From Streptomyces sp. NBC_01465 (GTDB taxonomy: Bacteria > Actinomycetota > Actinomycetes > Streptomycetales > Streptomycetaceae), in assembly GCF_036227325.1 (NCBI RefSeq), contig NZ_CP109467.1, positions 868,001-932,000 on the forward strand: 64,000 bases of DNA, written 5' to 3'. Shown in pieces: positions 44,959 to 54,365 of the stretch (positions are counted from its first letter, which is position 1; every line of letters begins with the position of its first letter). The notes beneath the pieces are model-generated. The model was not told the DNA's origin. It made no database searches and saw only the letters and a list, made by a program, of their open reading frames with translations. Made by a program: the position numbers and the translations under genes.

Positions 44959-46621
44959 CGTTCTTCCGGATCGCGTCGAACTTCGCCTTGTCCTTCAGGA
45001 ACTCGCTGTACGTCTTGCTGAACTGCGTCGTCTTGCCGTCGATGGAGATGAAGTACAGCCAGGACCCGGTGTCGGGAGTCAGTGTCGCCGCCAGCGCGTC
45101 CTTGCCGGGGTTCCCGATCGGGCCGGGCGGCAGACCAGCATGCACGTACGTGTTGTACGGATCCTGGTTGCTGTTGATCTCCTTCGAGCTGATGTCGATG
45201 TTGCTCTCGTTCTGCAGGTAGTTGAAGGCCGAATCGAACTGCAGCTTCCTCTGGACCTTCGCGGCGTTGGCCGGGTCCAGACGGTTGTAGACGACAGCCG
45301 CCATCTTCTTGAAGTCGTCCTTGGAGACGCCTTCCGCCTGCACGAGGCTCGCGACCGTGATGACCTGCAGCGGGGACTTCAGACCCAGCTTTCGCGCAGC
45401 GGCCTTGAGGTCCACGTTCCCGTACGCCTCATTGGCCTGGGAGACCATGTTCTTCAGGACGGCTTCCGGCTTCATGCCCTTGGCGACCGAGTAGCTGGCC
45501 GGGTAGAGGAATCCTTCCAGCGGGTCCTTGATGTCCTTGTTGTCATCGGCCCAGTCGGGCAGCCCGAGGTTCTTGGCCTGCGCCTTGGCGACGCCCGCGG
45601 TCGTTCCCGCCTTCAGCCCGAGGTGGCTGTCGATCTCGCCGTAGATCTTCTTGGAGCGCTCGCCCGGATAGACCATGACGTAGTTGAGGCTGTTCGGGTC
45701 CACCATCGCCTTGACCGCGTTGGCGGCGGACATCTCCTGGTTCAGCGAATAGACGCCGGCCTGGAGGAACTTGCCCTTGGGGTCCTTGTCTGCCGCGGTG
45801 ACGAAGGCGTCGACGCTCTTGACGACACCCTTCTCCTTGAGGATCCGCCCGATCCCGCCGATGGTCGTGCCCTTGGGGATGTCGACCTGTACGGGATTGG
45901 CGCCCACGCCGGTGTAGTCCGGTGCCGCGGAGAAGTGGTTCTGCCAGTAGTTGTAGCCGAAGTAGCCGACACCGCCGACGCCGCCCACCAGGACCGCGGT
46001 GACGACCAGGCACGCACAGCCGCTGCGGCGCTTCTTCGGCTTGGACTTGCTCCTGCGGTCGCCTCTGCCGCCCCGGCCGCCGTCGTCCGGGTCGTCGTCG
46101 TAGTCGTCCCTGTCGTCGCGGGCATCGCTGTCCGCGCCGGTGAAGAAGGGATGGGTCTCCTCGGCGGGGGGCGGCTCCGGCTGCCACTCCTGCTCGCGGC
46201 GGCCCGGGGGCTGCGGCGGCGGGTACGCGTCAGGGGTCCGGTAGTAGTCCGGGTTCTCGCCACCGTACTGCGGCTGCTGGTTGCCGTAGGGGTCAGCGGC
46301 GTCGTTGCCGTAGGGCATGGCCGCCTGCTGGCCGGTGTCCCAACCGCCGTTGTACTGGGGCTGCTGGGGGTGCTGCTGCGGCTGCTGGGCGTACGGGTCC
46401 TGCTGGTACGGGTCCTGGCCGTACTGCTGGTTTCCGTACTGCTGCTGCTGGTGCTGCGGGTTCCCGTACTGCGGCTGCTGCTGCGGGTACTGCTGCTGCC
46501 CGCCGCCGTACGGGTCCTGGTGACCGGATGCGGCCTGCTGGCCATTCCACCCCTGCTCCCCGTACAACGGGTCTTCGGGATGCCACGGTTCGGAGCCTGC
46601 GCCCCGGCCATACTCAGTCAT
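44951..46621 (-). CDS. mltG: Endolytic murein transglycosylase MltG-like protein
   Basis: The 556-aa protein starts with a 160-residue cytoplasmic region rich in Gln, Tyr, Pro and Gly (QQ-YGN-type repeats), then a basic stretch. One transmembrane helix follows (CLVVTAVLVGGVGGVGYFGY, about 205-225), then the YceG-like extracellular domain. The catalytic Glu lies in ASLVQAEGVSKDDFKKMAAVVYNRL. Late conserved segments are SNQDPYNTYVHAGLPPGPIGNPG and GSWLYFISIDG. MltG cuts nascent glycan strands and so limits their length. The long N-terminal tail is typical for Streptomyces and may bind division or elongation proteins. It overlaps aroE by 8 nt. Confidence 0.94.
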   Translation of the reverse strand: MTEYGRGAGSEPWHPEDPLYGEQGWNGQQAASGHQDPYGGGQQQYPQQQPQYGNPQHQQQQYGNQQYGQDPYQQDPYAQQPQQHPQQPQYNGGWDTGQQAAMPYGNDAADPYGNQQPQYGGENPDYYRTPDAYPPPQPPGRREQEWQPEPPPAEETHPFFTGADSDARDDRDDYDDDPDDGGRGGRGDRRSKSKPKKRRSGCACLVVTAVLVGGVGGVGYFGYNYWQNHFSAAPDYTGVGANPVQVDIPKGTTIGGIGRILKEKGVVKSVDAFVTAADKDPKGKFLQAGVYSLNQEMSAANAVKAMVDPNSLNYVMVYPGERSKKIYGEIDSHLGLKAGTTAGVAKAQAKNLGLPDWADDNKDIKDPLEGFLYPASYSVAKGMKPEAVLKNMVSQANEAYGNVDLKAAARKLGLKSPLQVITVASLVQAEGVSKDDFKKMAAVVYNRLDPANAAKVQRKLQFDSAFNYLQNESNIDISSKEINSNQDPYNTYVHAGLPPGPIGNPGKDALAATLTPDTGSWLYFISIDGKTTQFSKTYSEFLKDKAKFDAIRKNGG

Positions 46622-46722
46622 CGGTCCCCTAGAGCCGCGAGGCCTCCGGATCGTCCGCCTCGTTTACTGTGCGGCAGCTGTTCGAACACTGTCGCATGGC
46701 GCGGAACGTTACCGTATCGCGA

Positions 46723-47187
46723 TCAGACAACCACTTCGACGCCCTCGCCCGGAGCTTTGCCTGACGCCCGTTCGGACTCCAGAGCGTTCTGGAGGATGAC
46801 GATTGCCGCCGCCTGGTCGATGACAGACCGGCCCTTTTTGGACTTTACGCCCGAGGCGCGGAGCCCTTGACTGGCCGTCACTGTGGTCATCCTCTCGTCG
46901 ACCAGACGCACCGGGATCGGTGCGACGGCCGCGGCCAGGACCTGGGCAAACGCCCTGACCTTGGCCGCAGCCGGGCCCTCGCCCCCGTTGAGGGAGCGAG
47001 GCAGGCCGACCACGATCTCGATCGGTTCGTACTCCTCGACGAGGGCCTTCAACCGCCGGTGGGCGGCCGGGACATCACGTCCCGGCACGGTCTCCACCGG
47101 CGTGGCGAGGACCCCGTCGGGGTCGCACGAGGCGACCCCGATCCGGGCGTCCCCGACATCGATCGCGAGACGGCGGCCGCGTCGCAT
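46723..47187 (-). CDS. ruvX: YqgF/RuvX-type putative pre-16S rRNA nuclease / Holliday junction resolvase-like protein
   Basis: The 154-aa RNase H-fold protein shows RRLAIDVGDARIGVASCDPDG (first catalytic Asp), VVGLPRSLNGGEGP, VRLVDERMTTVTA (Glu) and KGRSVIDQAAAIVILQ (last Asp). E. coli YqgF finishes the 16S rRNA 5' end; the resolvase role is less certain. It overlaps the alaS stop by 1 nt in the conserved alaS-ruvX-mltG-aroE order. Confidence 0.94.
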   Translation of the reverse strand: MRRGRRLAIDVGDARIGVASCDPDGVLATPVETVPGRDVPAAHRRLKALVEEYEPIEIVVGLPRSLNGGEGPAAAKVRAFAQVLAAAVAPIPVRLVDERMTTVTASQGLRASGVKSKKGRSVIDQAAAIVILQNALESERASGKAPGEGVEVVV

Positions 47188-49856
47188 CAGGCGGTCTCTC
47201 CGACCAGGCGTTCGACCGCGGCCACGGCGTCGCCGATGGCCTCGGGGTTCTGGCCGCCGCCCTGGGCGACGTCCGGCTTGCCGCCACCGCCGCCGCCGAG
47301 GGTCTTGGCCGCCGTACGGACCAGGTCGCCGGCCTTGAGACCGCGCTCGCGGGCGGCCTCGTTGGTGGCGATGACGGTCAGCGGGCGGCCGTTGGCCGTG
47401 GTGAAGAGAGCCACCACCGCCGGTCGGTCCGAGGGGATACGGCCGCGTACGTCGAGGACCAGCCTGCGCAGGTCGTCCGCGCCCGTGCCGTCCGGGACCT
47501 GCCCGGTGACGACCGCCACGCCGCGCACGTCCTGGGCGCCGGCGGCGAGACCGGCGGCGGCCTGCAGGACCTTCTCCGCGCGGAACTTCTCGATCTCCTT
47601 CTCGGCGTCCTTCAGCTTGCCGAGCATGGAGGAGATCTTCTCGGGAAGCTCCTCGGGGCGGCCCTTGACCAGCTCCTGGAGCTGGGCGACGACCGTGTGC
47701 TCGCGGGCGAGGAAGTTGTACGCGTCCACGCCGACCAGCGCCTCAATACGGCGTACGCCACTGCCGATCGACGACTCGCCGAGCAGCTTCACCAGACCCA
47801 GCTGGGCGGTGTTGTGGACGTGGGTGCCGCCGCACAGCTCCTTGGAGAAGTCGCCGATGGTCACGACGCGCACGCGCTCGCCGTACTTCTCGCCGAACTC
47901 CGCGATGGCGCCCTGCTTCTTGGCCTCGTCGATCGACATGACCTCGGCGTGCACGTCGAGTTCGTGGGAGAGGACCTCGTTGATCTTCTGCTCGACGTCG
48001 GTGAGGACCGTGCCGGGAACGGCGGCCGGGGAACCGAAGTCGAAGCGGAAGCGGCCGGGCTGGTTCTCGGAACCGGCCTGGGCGGCCGTCGGGCCGAGAG
48101 CGTCGCGCAGCGCCTGGTGGGTGAGGTGCGTGGCAGAGTGGGCGCGGGCGATGGCCCGGCGGCGGGTGATGTCGATGGTGGCCTGGGCGGCGGCGCCGAC
48201 CGTGACTTCGCCGACCTGGACCGTGCCGCGGTGGACGTACACGCCGGGGACGGGCTTCTGGCAGTCGCGTACCTCGATGACCGCGCCCGAGTCGAGGCGG
48301 ATGCGGCCGGTGTCGCCGACCTGGCCGCCGCCCTCGGCGTAGAACGGGGTGCGGTCCAGGACGATTTCGACCTCGTCGCCCTCGGTGGCTGCCGGGGAGG
48401 GCACACCGTCGACGAGAATGCCGACGACCGTCGACTCGCCCTGGATGTTGGTGTATCCGATGAAGTCGGTCTCACCGGCGGCGTCCGCGATCTGGCGGTA
48501 GCCGGACATGTCGGCGTGGCCGGTCTTCTTGGCCTTGGCGTCGGCCTTGGCACGGTCGCGCTGCTCGGTCATCAGGCGGCGGAAGCCGTCCTGGTCCACC
48601 GACAGCCCCTGCTCGGCGGCCATTTCGAGCGTGAGGTCGATCGGGAAGCCCCACGTGTCGTGGAGCAGGAACGCCTTGTCGCCGGCGAGGACCGTGCCGC
48701 CTGCGGCCTTCGTCTCGGTGACGGCGGTGTCGAGGATGTTGGTGCCGCCCTTGAGCGCCTTGAGGAAGGCGGCCTCTTCGGCGAGCGCGACGGTCTCGAT
48801 GCGCTTGCGGTCGGTGATCAGCTCCGGGTACTGCAGCCCCATGGTGTTGATCACGACGTCGACCAGGTCCTGGACGACGGGACCGGTGGCGCCCATGAGG
48901 CGCATGTTGCGGATCGCGCGGCGCATGATGCGGCGCAGGACGTACCCACGGCCCTCGTTGCCCGGGGTGACACCGTCACCGATGAGCATCACGGAGGTGC
49001 GGATGTGGTCGGCGACGACGCGCAGCGAGACGTCGGAGCCCTGCTCGGCCCCGTACTGAATGCCCGTCAGTTCGGTGGCGCGGTCCATGACGACGCGCAG
49101 GGTGTCGGTCTCGTACATGTTCTGTACGCCCTGCAGGATCATGGCGAGGCGCTCGAGGCCGAGACCCGTGTCGATGTTCTTCGACGGCAGGTCGCCGAGG
49201 ATCGGGAAGTCCTCCTTGCCGTCGCCGGCGCCGCGCTCGTACTGCATGAAGACCAGGTTCCAGATCTCCACGTAGCGCTCGTCGTTGACGGCCGGGCCGC
49301 CCTCGACGCCGAACTCGGGGCCGCGGTCGTAGTTGATCTCCGAGCACGGGCCGCACGGCCCGGGGACGCCCATGGACCAGAAGTTGTCCTTCTTGCCCAG
49401 GCGCTGGATGCGCTCGGCCGGCACGCCGATCTTGTCGCGCCAGATCGCCTCGGCCTCGTCGTCGTCGAGGTAGACGGTGATCCAGAGCTTCTCGGGCTCC
49501 AGGCCGAAGCCGCCGTCCGCCACGGAGCTGGTGAGCAGCTCCCAGGCGTACTCGATGGCGCCTTCCTTGAAGTAGTCGCCGAAGGAGAAGTTGCCGCACA
49601 TCTGGAAGAACGTGCCGTGGCGGGTGGTCTTACCGACCTCTTCGATGTCCGGCGTACGGACGCACTTCTGCACGCTGGTGACGCGCGGCGCGGGCGGCTT
49701 GACCTCGCCGAGGAAGTACGGCTTGAAGGGGACCATGCCCGCGGGGACCAGCAGCAGAGTCGGGTCGTCCGCGATGAGCGACGCCGAAGGCACGACGGTG
49801 TGCCCGCGCTCCTCGTAGAAGCTCAGCCAGCGGCGGCGAATTTCAGCCGACTCCAT
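47187..49856 (-). CDS. alaS: Alanyl-tRNA synthetase
   Basis: The 889-aa class II synthetase has the catalytic domain with [22 protein letters not shown] and motif 2 around [22 protein letters not shown]. The tRNA-recognition domain follows, then the editing domain with zinc ligands HSATHL and CGGTHVHNT. The C-terminal DHHA1 domain ends in the Gly-rich loop [15 protein letters not shown]. Length is standard. It overlaps the upstream DUF6167 gene by 3 nt. Confidence 0.98.
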   Translation of the reverse strand: MESAEIRRRWLSFYEERGHTVVPSASLIADDPTLLLVPAGMVPFKPYFLGEVKPPAPRVTSVQKCVRTPDIEEVGKTTRHGTFFQMCGNFSFGDYFKEGAIEYAWELLTSSVADGGFGLEPEKLWITVYLDDDEAEAIWRDKIGVPAERIQRLGKKDNFWSMGVPGPCGPCSEINYDRGPEFGVEGGPAVNDERYVEIWNLVFMQYERGAGDGKEDFPILGDLPSKNIDTGLGLERLAMILQGVQNMYETDTLRVVMDRATELTGIQYGAEQGSDVSLRVVADHIRTSVMLIGDGVTPGNEGRGYVLRRIMRRAIRNMRLMGATGPVVQDLVDVVINTMGLQYPELITDRKRIETVALAEEAAFLKALKGGTNILDTAVTETKAAGGTVLAGDKAFLLHDTWGFPIDLTLEMAAEQGLSVDQDGFRRLMTEQRDRAKADAKAKKTGHADMSGYRQIADAAGETDFIGYTNIQGESTVVGILVDGVPSPAATEGDEVEIVLDRTPFYAEGGGQVGDTGRIRLDSGAVIEVRDCQKPVPGVYVHRGTVQVGEVTVGAAAQATIDITRRRAIARAHSATHLTHQALRDALGPTAAQAGSENQPGRFRFDFGSPAAVPGTVLTDVEQKINEVLSHELDVHAEVMSIDEAKKQGAIAEFGEKYGERVRVVTIGDFSKELCGGTHVHNTAQLGLVKLLGESSIGSGVRRIEALVGVDAYNFLAREHTVVAQLQELVKGRPEELPEKISSMLGKLKDAEKEIEKFRAEKVLQAAAGLAAGAQDVRGVAVVTGQVPDGTGADDLRRLVLDVRGRIPSDRPAVVALFTTANGRPLTVIATNEAARERGLKAGDLVRTAAKTLGGGGGGKPDVAQGGGQNPEAIGDAVAAVERLVGETA

Positions 49857-50179
49857 CAGTGGTCCTCATTCCGGTTGTACGAGTGGTGCGAGTGCTCGGT
49901 GATGTATTCGATGGCCGCGAGGCGTCGCTGCGCGGGGAGTTCGGGGTCCGGCGGGGTCTCCAGGCCCAGTGCTTCGCCGAGTTCGGCCTCGCGCTGGGCC
50001 ATGCCCGCGCGGACGTCGAGAGCGAAGTCCTTGAGCCGGTGACCTGCGTCGACCGCCTTGTTCGCCGCCTGGGCGGCAAGGCTCTCGGGGGTCAGCTGCT
50101 TGATCTTGCGGTTGACCTTGGTGGTGGCCCACACACCGGCGGCCGCGCCCGCGGTGAACCAGAACGTACGGCGGAACAT
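49856..50179 (-). CDS. DUF6167-like small protein, possibly membrane-associated
   Basis: The 107-aa protein starts with a short hydrophobic segment ([29 protein letters not shown]), then a helical region ([37 protein letters not shown]) and a His/Asn-rich tail. Homologues lie upstream of alaS across Streptomyces; no function is known. Its stop overlaps the alaS start. It lies 7 nt after the DUF948-like gene, with which it may form an envelope-associated pair. Confidence 0.82.
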   Translation of the reverse strand: MFRRTFWFTAGAAAGVWATTKVNRKIKQLTPESLAAQAANKAVDAGHRLKDFALDVRAGMAQREAELGEALGLETPPDPELPAQRRLAAIEYITEHSHHSYNRNEDH

Positions 50180-50186
50180 CAGCAGG

Positions 50187-50615
50187 TCAGCCCTTCCGCT
50201 TCTTGCGCCTCGCGGCCGGCACGGTGCGGCCGACGATCACGGTACGACGGGAACGCTCCGGCTCCGCGGCGTCCTTGCGTCCCAGCGCCCGGCGCACCCC
50301 GTATCCGAACGCCGCGACCTTCACCAGCGGGCCGCCGAACGTGGAGGCGACCGTGGTCGAGAGCGCCGAGGCGTTGGAGGTGACCTCCTGGACGTCGCTG
50401 GCGATGGCGTCGACCTTGTCCAGCTGGGTCTGCGCGGAGCGCACGGCCGCCGAGGCGTCGGCGAGGAGCGGTACGGCCTGATCGGTCACGTCCGCCACCA
50501 GCTTGGTGGTCGCCCTGAGCGTCTGGGCCAGCCTCACCAGCACCACGGCGAGGAAGGAGACCAGGATCGCCCAGAAGACGGCCACCAGCAGGCCGGCCAC
50601 CTCTCCACCGGACAC
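50187..50615 (-). CDS. DUF948-like membrane protein
   Basis: The 142-aa protein has an N-terminal transmembrane helix (VAGLLVAVFWAILVSFLAVVLVRLAQTL). A helical, chemotaxis-receptor-like region typical of DUF948 proteins follows (LVADVTDQAVPLLADASAAVRSAQTQLDKVDAIASDVQEVTSNASALSTTV), and the C-terminus is strongly basic. It heads the alaS stretch, divergent from the STAND gene. Confidence 0.82.
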   Translation of the reverse strand: MSGGEVAGLLVAVFWAILVSFLAVVLVRLAQTLRATTKLVADVTDQAVPLLADASAAVRSAQTQLDKVDAIASDVQEVTSNASALSTTVASTFGGPLVKVAAFGYGVRRALGRKDAAEPERSRRTVIVGRTVPAARRKKRKG

Positions 50616-50717
50616 GTCGCACCGCTCTCTGGTCGTTGATTTTCGGTCCCCCGAGCCTATCGCGCCGGGGCTCCGGTCCTATACCGGATTCGCCCTGCCT
50701 GCGGACGGGATTGCGGG

Positions 50718-52895
50718 ATGGGATTGTACGGAATGCTTACCTCCCAGTACTCTCCGTGTCTCATGCGACATGGCAATCTTCCGGCGGAACTCAACCAATT
50801 CGTGGGGCGGACAAGCGAACTGGCCGAGCTGGGGTGTCTGTTGCGGAACTCACGCCTGGTCACCGTGGTGGGAGTGGGCGGGGTCGGCAAGACACGATTC
50901 GCCTCGCACGGTGCGGCGATGCTGCAGGAACGGTACTGCGACGGCGTCTGGCTGGCGGAGCTGTCCACCGTCCGCGACCCCGATCTCCTCGAGCACGCCC
51001 TGGCCGAGGCGCTGGGCCTGACCGACCACACCACCAGGACACCCCGGGCCGCGCTCGTCGCCCATCTCGAGGAGCGCGAGACCCTGCTCGTCCTCGACGG
51101 CTTCGAGCAGCTCGTGGACGCCTGCGCCGGGCTGGTACGCGAGTTGCTGCGCCGCGCCCCGCGCCTGCGGGTGCTCGCCGTGGGCCGCCGGCCGCTCCGG
51201 ATCGACGGCGAGAGCACGTTCCCACTGGCCCCGATGGTGGACACGGACGCGGTACGGCTCTTCGCGGACCGTGCCACCGCCGGGCAGCCCTCCTTCCGGC
51301 TGACGGGCGGCAACCTCCGTCACGTACAGGAGCTGTGCCGGCGCCTGGACGGAATCCCGCTGGCGCTGGAGCTGGCCGCCGGGCGGGCGAGGACACTCTC
51401 CGTCGAACAGCTGCTGCAGCGGCTCGACGACCGCTTCCAGCTGCTGACCGGAGGCAGCCGGGGTGCACTGCCCCGCCATCAGACGCTGCGGACGGCGATC
51501 GGCTGGAGCCATGAGCTCTGCACGTCCGAACAGCGGCTGTTGTGGGCACGACTCTCCGTCTTCAGCGGCCAGTTCGACCTGGAGGCGGTCGAGTACATCT
51601 GCGGCGGACCCGATCTGCCCGCCGAGCAGATCCTCGACGTACTGGGCGAACTGCTCGCCCAGTCGGTGGTGGTGCCCGAGGACGGACCGGCGGGACGCCG
51701 CTACCGGATGCTGGACACGGTCAGGGAGTACGGGCACGACTGGCTCGCGGCGACGGGCGACACCGACCGGCTACGGCGGCGCCACCGCGACTGGTATCTG
51801 GGGCTCGCCACCTGGTGCGAGCTGGACTGGTTCAGCCCGCGGCAGTCCGAGGTGGCGGCACGGATCGACTGCGAACTGCCCAACCTGCGGACCGCGATGG
51901 AGTGTTCGCTGGAGTTTCCCGGCGACGCGCACCTGGCGCAGTACCTCGCCGGCACGCTCTGGTTCTACTGGGTCGGCTGCGGCCGGCTCGCCGAGGGGCG
52001 GCACTGGCTCGACCAGGTGCTGGAGGCGGAGGCCGAGCGCGACACGTCACGGCTCAAGGCGCTCTGGGTGCTGGGGTACGTGTCGGTGCTGCAGGGGGAC
52101 GCGGCCGCGGCGGTCGCCGCCCTGCAGGAGTGCGGCGAGGAGGCCGAGCAGTCCGGGGACGCGACGGCGGCCGCGTACGCACTGCACAGGACCGGCTGTC
52201 TGGCGCTGGTCACCGACGACATGGAGCGCGCCGAACACCTGCTGCGGCAGGCGATCGGGAGTTACGGAGAGATCGGCGAGCTCAACAGCAACGTGCTGAT
52301 GGCACAGGTCGAACTGGCGATGGCGGTGGCCTTCCGCGGTGACGTGGCCGAGGCGGCCGCGATCTGCGAGGAGGTCGTCGCGGTCTGCGAGGACCACGGG
52401 GAGCGCTGGACGCTGGCCTATGCGCTGTACGTCCTGGGGTACGCGCAGTGGACGCGCGGCCGCACGAACCGGGCCAGGGAGCTGCTCACCGAGTGCCTCG
52501 TCATCGACCACGCCTTCCACGACCAGCTCGGCACGGTGCTGGCCCTGGAGATGCTGGCGCTCGTGACGCTGGAGGAGGGCGATGCGGAGGAGGCCGCGCT
52601 GCTGCAGGGTGCCGCCGAGCGGATCTGGCCCTCGGTCGGGCTTCCGCTGTTCGGTTCGGCGTACTTCTGCGCGCCGCACGCGGTGTGCGAGGAGCGCGCC
52701 CGCAAGGAGCTGGGCGACGCTCCGTACGAGCGGATCCGGCGCGAGGGCGCCCTGCTGGAGCAGGACGAGGCGGTCACGCGGGCCGTGCACGGCCCGCTGC
52801 GACGCGAAGACCCGCCGGCCCCTGCTCCGCGAGGAGCGAGGGGACGACGGGTCGACGTACGGAAACGCGAGGTACGTCCGGATCAGCGGGCGTAG
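50718..52895 (+). CDS. STAND-type NTPase with TPR-like repeats, lacking an obvious DNA-binding domain
   Basis: The 725-aa protein has an NB-ARC-like module with P-loop [10 protein letters not shown] (about 51-60), [15 protein letters not shown] (Walker B) and [13 protein letters not shown] winged-helix-like linker follows ([29 protein letters not shown]), then helical TPR-like repeats from about 370 to 650. Related Streptomyces proteins usually end in a LuxR HTH; here the sequence runs [20 protein letters not shown] and stops. Several starts are possible (50718, 50733, 50763); the longest is listed. The 3' end overlaps rpsD by 13 nt in convergent orientation. Likely role: signal-responsive scaffold or regulator. 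Confidence 0.8.
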   Translation: MGLYGMLTSQYSPCLMRHGNLPAELNQFVGRTSELAELGCLLRNSRLVTVVGVGGVGKTRFASHGAAMLQERYCDGVWLAELSTVRDPDLLEHALAEALGLTDHTTRTPRAALVAHLEERETLLVLDGFEQLVDACAGLVRELLRRAPRLRVLAVGRRPLRIDGESTFPLAPMVDTDAVRLFADRATAGQPSFRLTGGNLRHVQELCRRLDGIPLALELAAGRARTLSVEQLLQRLDDRFQLLTGGSRGALPRHQTLRTAIGWSHELCTSEQRLLWARLSVFSGQFDLEAVEYICGGPDLPAEQILDVLGELLAQSVVVPEDGPAGRRYRMLDTVREYGHDWLAATGDTDRLRRRHRDWYLGLATWCELDWFSPRQSEVAARIDCELPNLRTAMECSLEFPGDAHLAQYLAGTLWFYWVGCGRLAEGRHWLDQVLEAEAERDTSRLKALWVLGYVSVLQGDAAAAVAALQECGEEAEQSGDATAAAYALHRTGCLALVTDDMERAEHLLRQAIGSYGEIGELNSNVLMAQVELAMAVAFRGDVAEAAAICEEVVAVCEDHGERWTLAYALYVLGYAQWTRGRTNRARELLTECLVIDHAFHDQLGTVLALEMLALVTLEEGDAEEAALLQGAAERIWPSVGLPLFGSAYFCAPHAVCEERARKELGDAPYERIRREGALLEQDEAVTRAVHGPLRREDPPAPAPRGARGRRVDVRKREVRPDQRA
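52809..52853 (-). terminator. Probable rpsD terminator inside the 3' end of the STAND gene
   Basis: Nested inverted repeats GACCCG/CGGGTC, CCCC/GGGG and GCTCC/GGAGC around a GCGA loop form an interrupted 15-bp hairpin, starting 30 nt beyond the rpsD stop. It lies wholly within codons of the convergent STAND gene. Confidence 0.55.
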
Positions 52896-53497
52896 TACTC
52901 GACGACCAGCTGCTCGTCGCAGATGACCGGGATTTCCTTGCGGTTCGGGTCGCGGTCCAGGCGGAAGGCCAGGGCCTTCAGGTTCACCTGGAGGTAGCGC
53001 GGGGTCTCGCCGTCCGTGTCGTAGCCACCCTCACGGGCGACCTGGAACGGGACCTTCTCGCGGCTGCGCTCGCGGACCATCACGACGTCGTCGGGACGGA
53101 CGCGGAACGACGGCTTGTCGACCTTGCCACCGTTGACCTGGATGTGGCCGTGGACGACCATCTGGCGGGCCTGGTAGATGGTGCGGGCGATGCCCGAACG
53201 CAGGACCAGCGCGTCGAGGCGGCGCTCGAGCTCGACGACCAGCGCCTCGCCCGTCTTGCCTTCGGCCTTCTTGGCGCGGTCGTAGGCGCGGGCCATCTGG
53301 CGCTCGCTGATGTCGTACTGGGCGCGCAGACGCTGCTTCTCGAGCAGACGGACCTTGTAGTCCGAGTTCTGCTTGCGGCCACGGCCGTGCTCGCCCGGCG
53401 GGTAGGGGCGGGACTCGAAGTACTTGACAGCCTTCGGCGTCAGGGCGATGCCGAGCGCACGAGACTTCTTGACCTTGGGACGCGACTGGTTAGGCAC
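52883..53497 (-). CDS. rpsD: 30S ribosomal protein S4
   Basis: The 204-aa protein has the S4 N-terminal domain ([42 protein letters not shown]) and S4 RNA-binding domain ([34 protein letters not shown]). S4 nucleates 30S assembly on 16S rRNA. Unlike in many bacteria it is a stand-alone gene, as in S. coelicolor. The N-terminal domain lacks the CxxC zinc cluster (C- form). GGAGAAC precedes the GTG. Only 57 nt, containing an iron box, separate it from the divergent DUF2470 gene. Confidence 0.98.
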   Translation of the reverse strand: MPNQSRPKVKKSRALGIALTPKAVKYFESRPYPPGEHGRGRKQNSDYKVRLLEKQRLRAQYDISERQMARAYDRAKKAEGKTGEALVVELERRLDALVLRSGIARTIYQARQMVVHGHIQVNGGKVDKPSFRVRPDDVVMVRERSREKVPFQVAREGGYDTDGETPRYLQVNLKALAFRLDRDPNRKEIPVICDEQLVVEYYAR

Positions 53498-53521
53498 GTT
53501 CTCCAGACCTCCATGGTTGGG

Positions 53522-53540
53522 TTAGGTTAGGCTCACCTTA
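53522..53540. promoter_or_regulatory. Iron box (DmdR/IdeR operator)
   Basis: TTAGGTTAGGCTCACCTTA matches the Streptomyces DmdR1 consensus TTAGGTTAGGCTCACCTAA at 18 of 19 positions. It covers TAGGCT (53528-53533), the likely -10 of the plus-strand gene, so iron-loaded DmdR1 would block transcription. A weak -35 (CAGACC, 53504-53509) lies 18 nt upstream. Confidence 0.88.
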
Positions 53541-53554
53541 CTCAAGGAGATCGC

Positions 53555-54364
53555 ATGTCTCGCCCTGGGAACACCACACACGTCACGGACAGCACGACAG
53601 AATCGACGCACAAAGAAGGCGTCGATATGACGGAGGACCGATCAGATCGTGGTCAGCCGCGTCCCAGCGGGCTTGAAAACACTCGGATGCCGTCAGCAGC
53701 CGAGCGCACACGAACTCTCGTACAGAGTACCTGCTCCGCGGTACTGCTCGTACCAGGCCTCGAACAGGCGCACCTCTGGCAGGCCGTTCCGGAGTCCCGG
53801 ACCGTCGGGCCCGAGGGTGATCTGTTCCTCGAGTTCCCCGCGGACTCCCCGGTCGTACGGGCCGCGACCCACGCGCAGGACGACGAGCTGACCGCCGTGC
53901 TGGAGATCACCGACGTCGCCCCGGTCTCGGTCCCCCATCGTATCCGCGGCCGCGCCCGGGTCTCCGGCTGGCTCACCTCCGTACCCGGCATGGCACAGCC
54001 GGGCCGGATGGTGCTGCGGCTGGAGACCGCGGAGGCGTACGTCGACGACCTGTGGGGAGCCGAGGGCGTGGAGCCGGAGGAGCTCAGGGACGCTGCGGCC
54101 GATCCGCTCTCCGTCCACGAGACGGAACTCCTGCAGCATCTGCACGCCGCCCACGGCGAACAGGTGCAGATGCTGGGCTCTCTGCTCGGTGAGCGGGCAG
54201 GCGATCAGCGGAGCGTGGTGCCGCTGGCGCTGGACCGGTTCGGGCTGCGGGTGCGGTGCACCGGCGCGGAGTGCTTCGACGCGCGCTTCGACTTTCACGA
54301 GCCGGTACGGGACGTGACCGAGCTCCGCCGTGCCATGCACACGCTCTTCGAGGCGGCCCGCTGA
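53555..54364 (+). CDS. DUF2470/HugZ-like protein, iron-regulated, possible heme-iron utilisation
   Basis: The 269-aa protein has a variable N-terminal tail (about 1-45), a split-barrel pyridoxamine-oxidase-like domain (about 50-160: CSAVLLVPGLEQAHLW, HRIRGRARVSGWL), and a C-terminal DUF2470-like domain. In the last domain ETELLQHLHAAHGEQVQML, LDRFGLRVRC and FHEPVRDVTELRRAMHTLF match the pattern. This two-domain form occurs in HugZ-type heme-degrading proteins. The ATG has AAGGAGA 4-10 nt upstream, and an iron box lies 15 nt upstream of the start. Iron-limited expression to release iron from heme, or a heme-sensing role, fits both clues. Confidence 0.82.
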   Translation: MSRPGNTTHVTDSTTESTHKEGVDMTEDRSDRGQPRPSGLENTRMPSAAERTRTLVQSTCSAVLLVPGLEQAHLWQAVPESRTVGPEGDLFLEFPADSPVVRAATHAQDDELTAVLEITDVAPVSVPHRIRGRARVSGWLTSVPGMAQPGRMVLRLETAEAYVDDLWGAEGVEPEELRDAAADPLSVHETELLQHLHAAHGEQVQMLGSLLGERAGDQRSVVPLALDRFGLRVRCTGAECFDARFDFHEPVRDVTELRRAMHTLFEAAR

Positions 54365-54365
54365 C

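Noticed and set aside
46300..46520. Tandem repeat (CTGCTG / GTACTG-like units)
   Set aside because: It is the codon pattern of the Gln/Tyr/Pro-rich N-terminal tail of MltG, not an independent DNA repeat.
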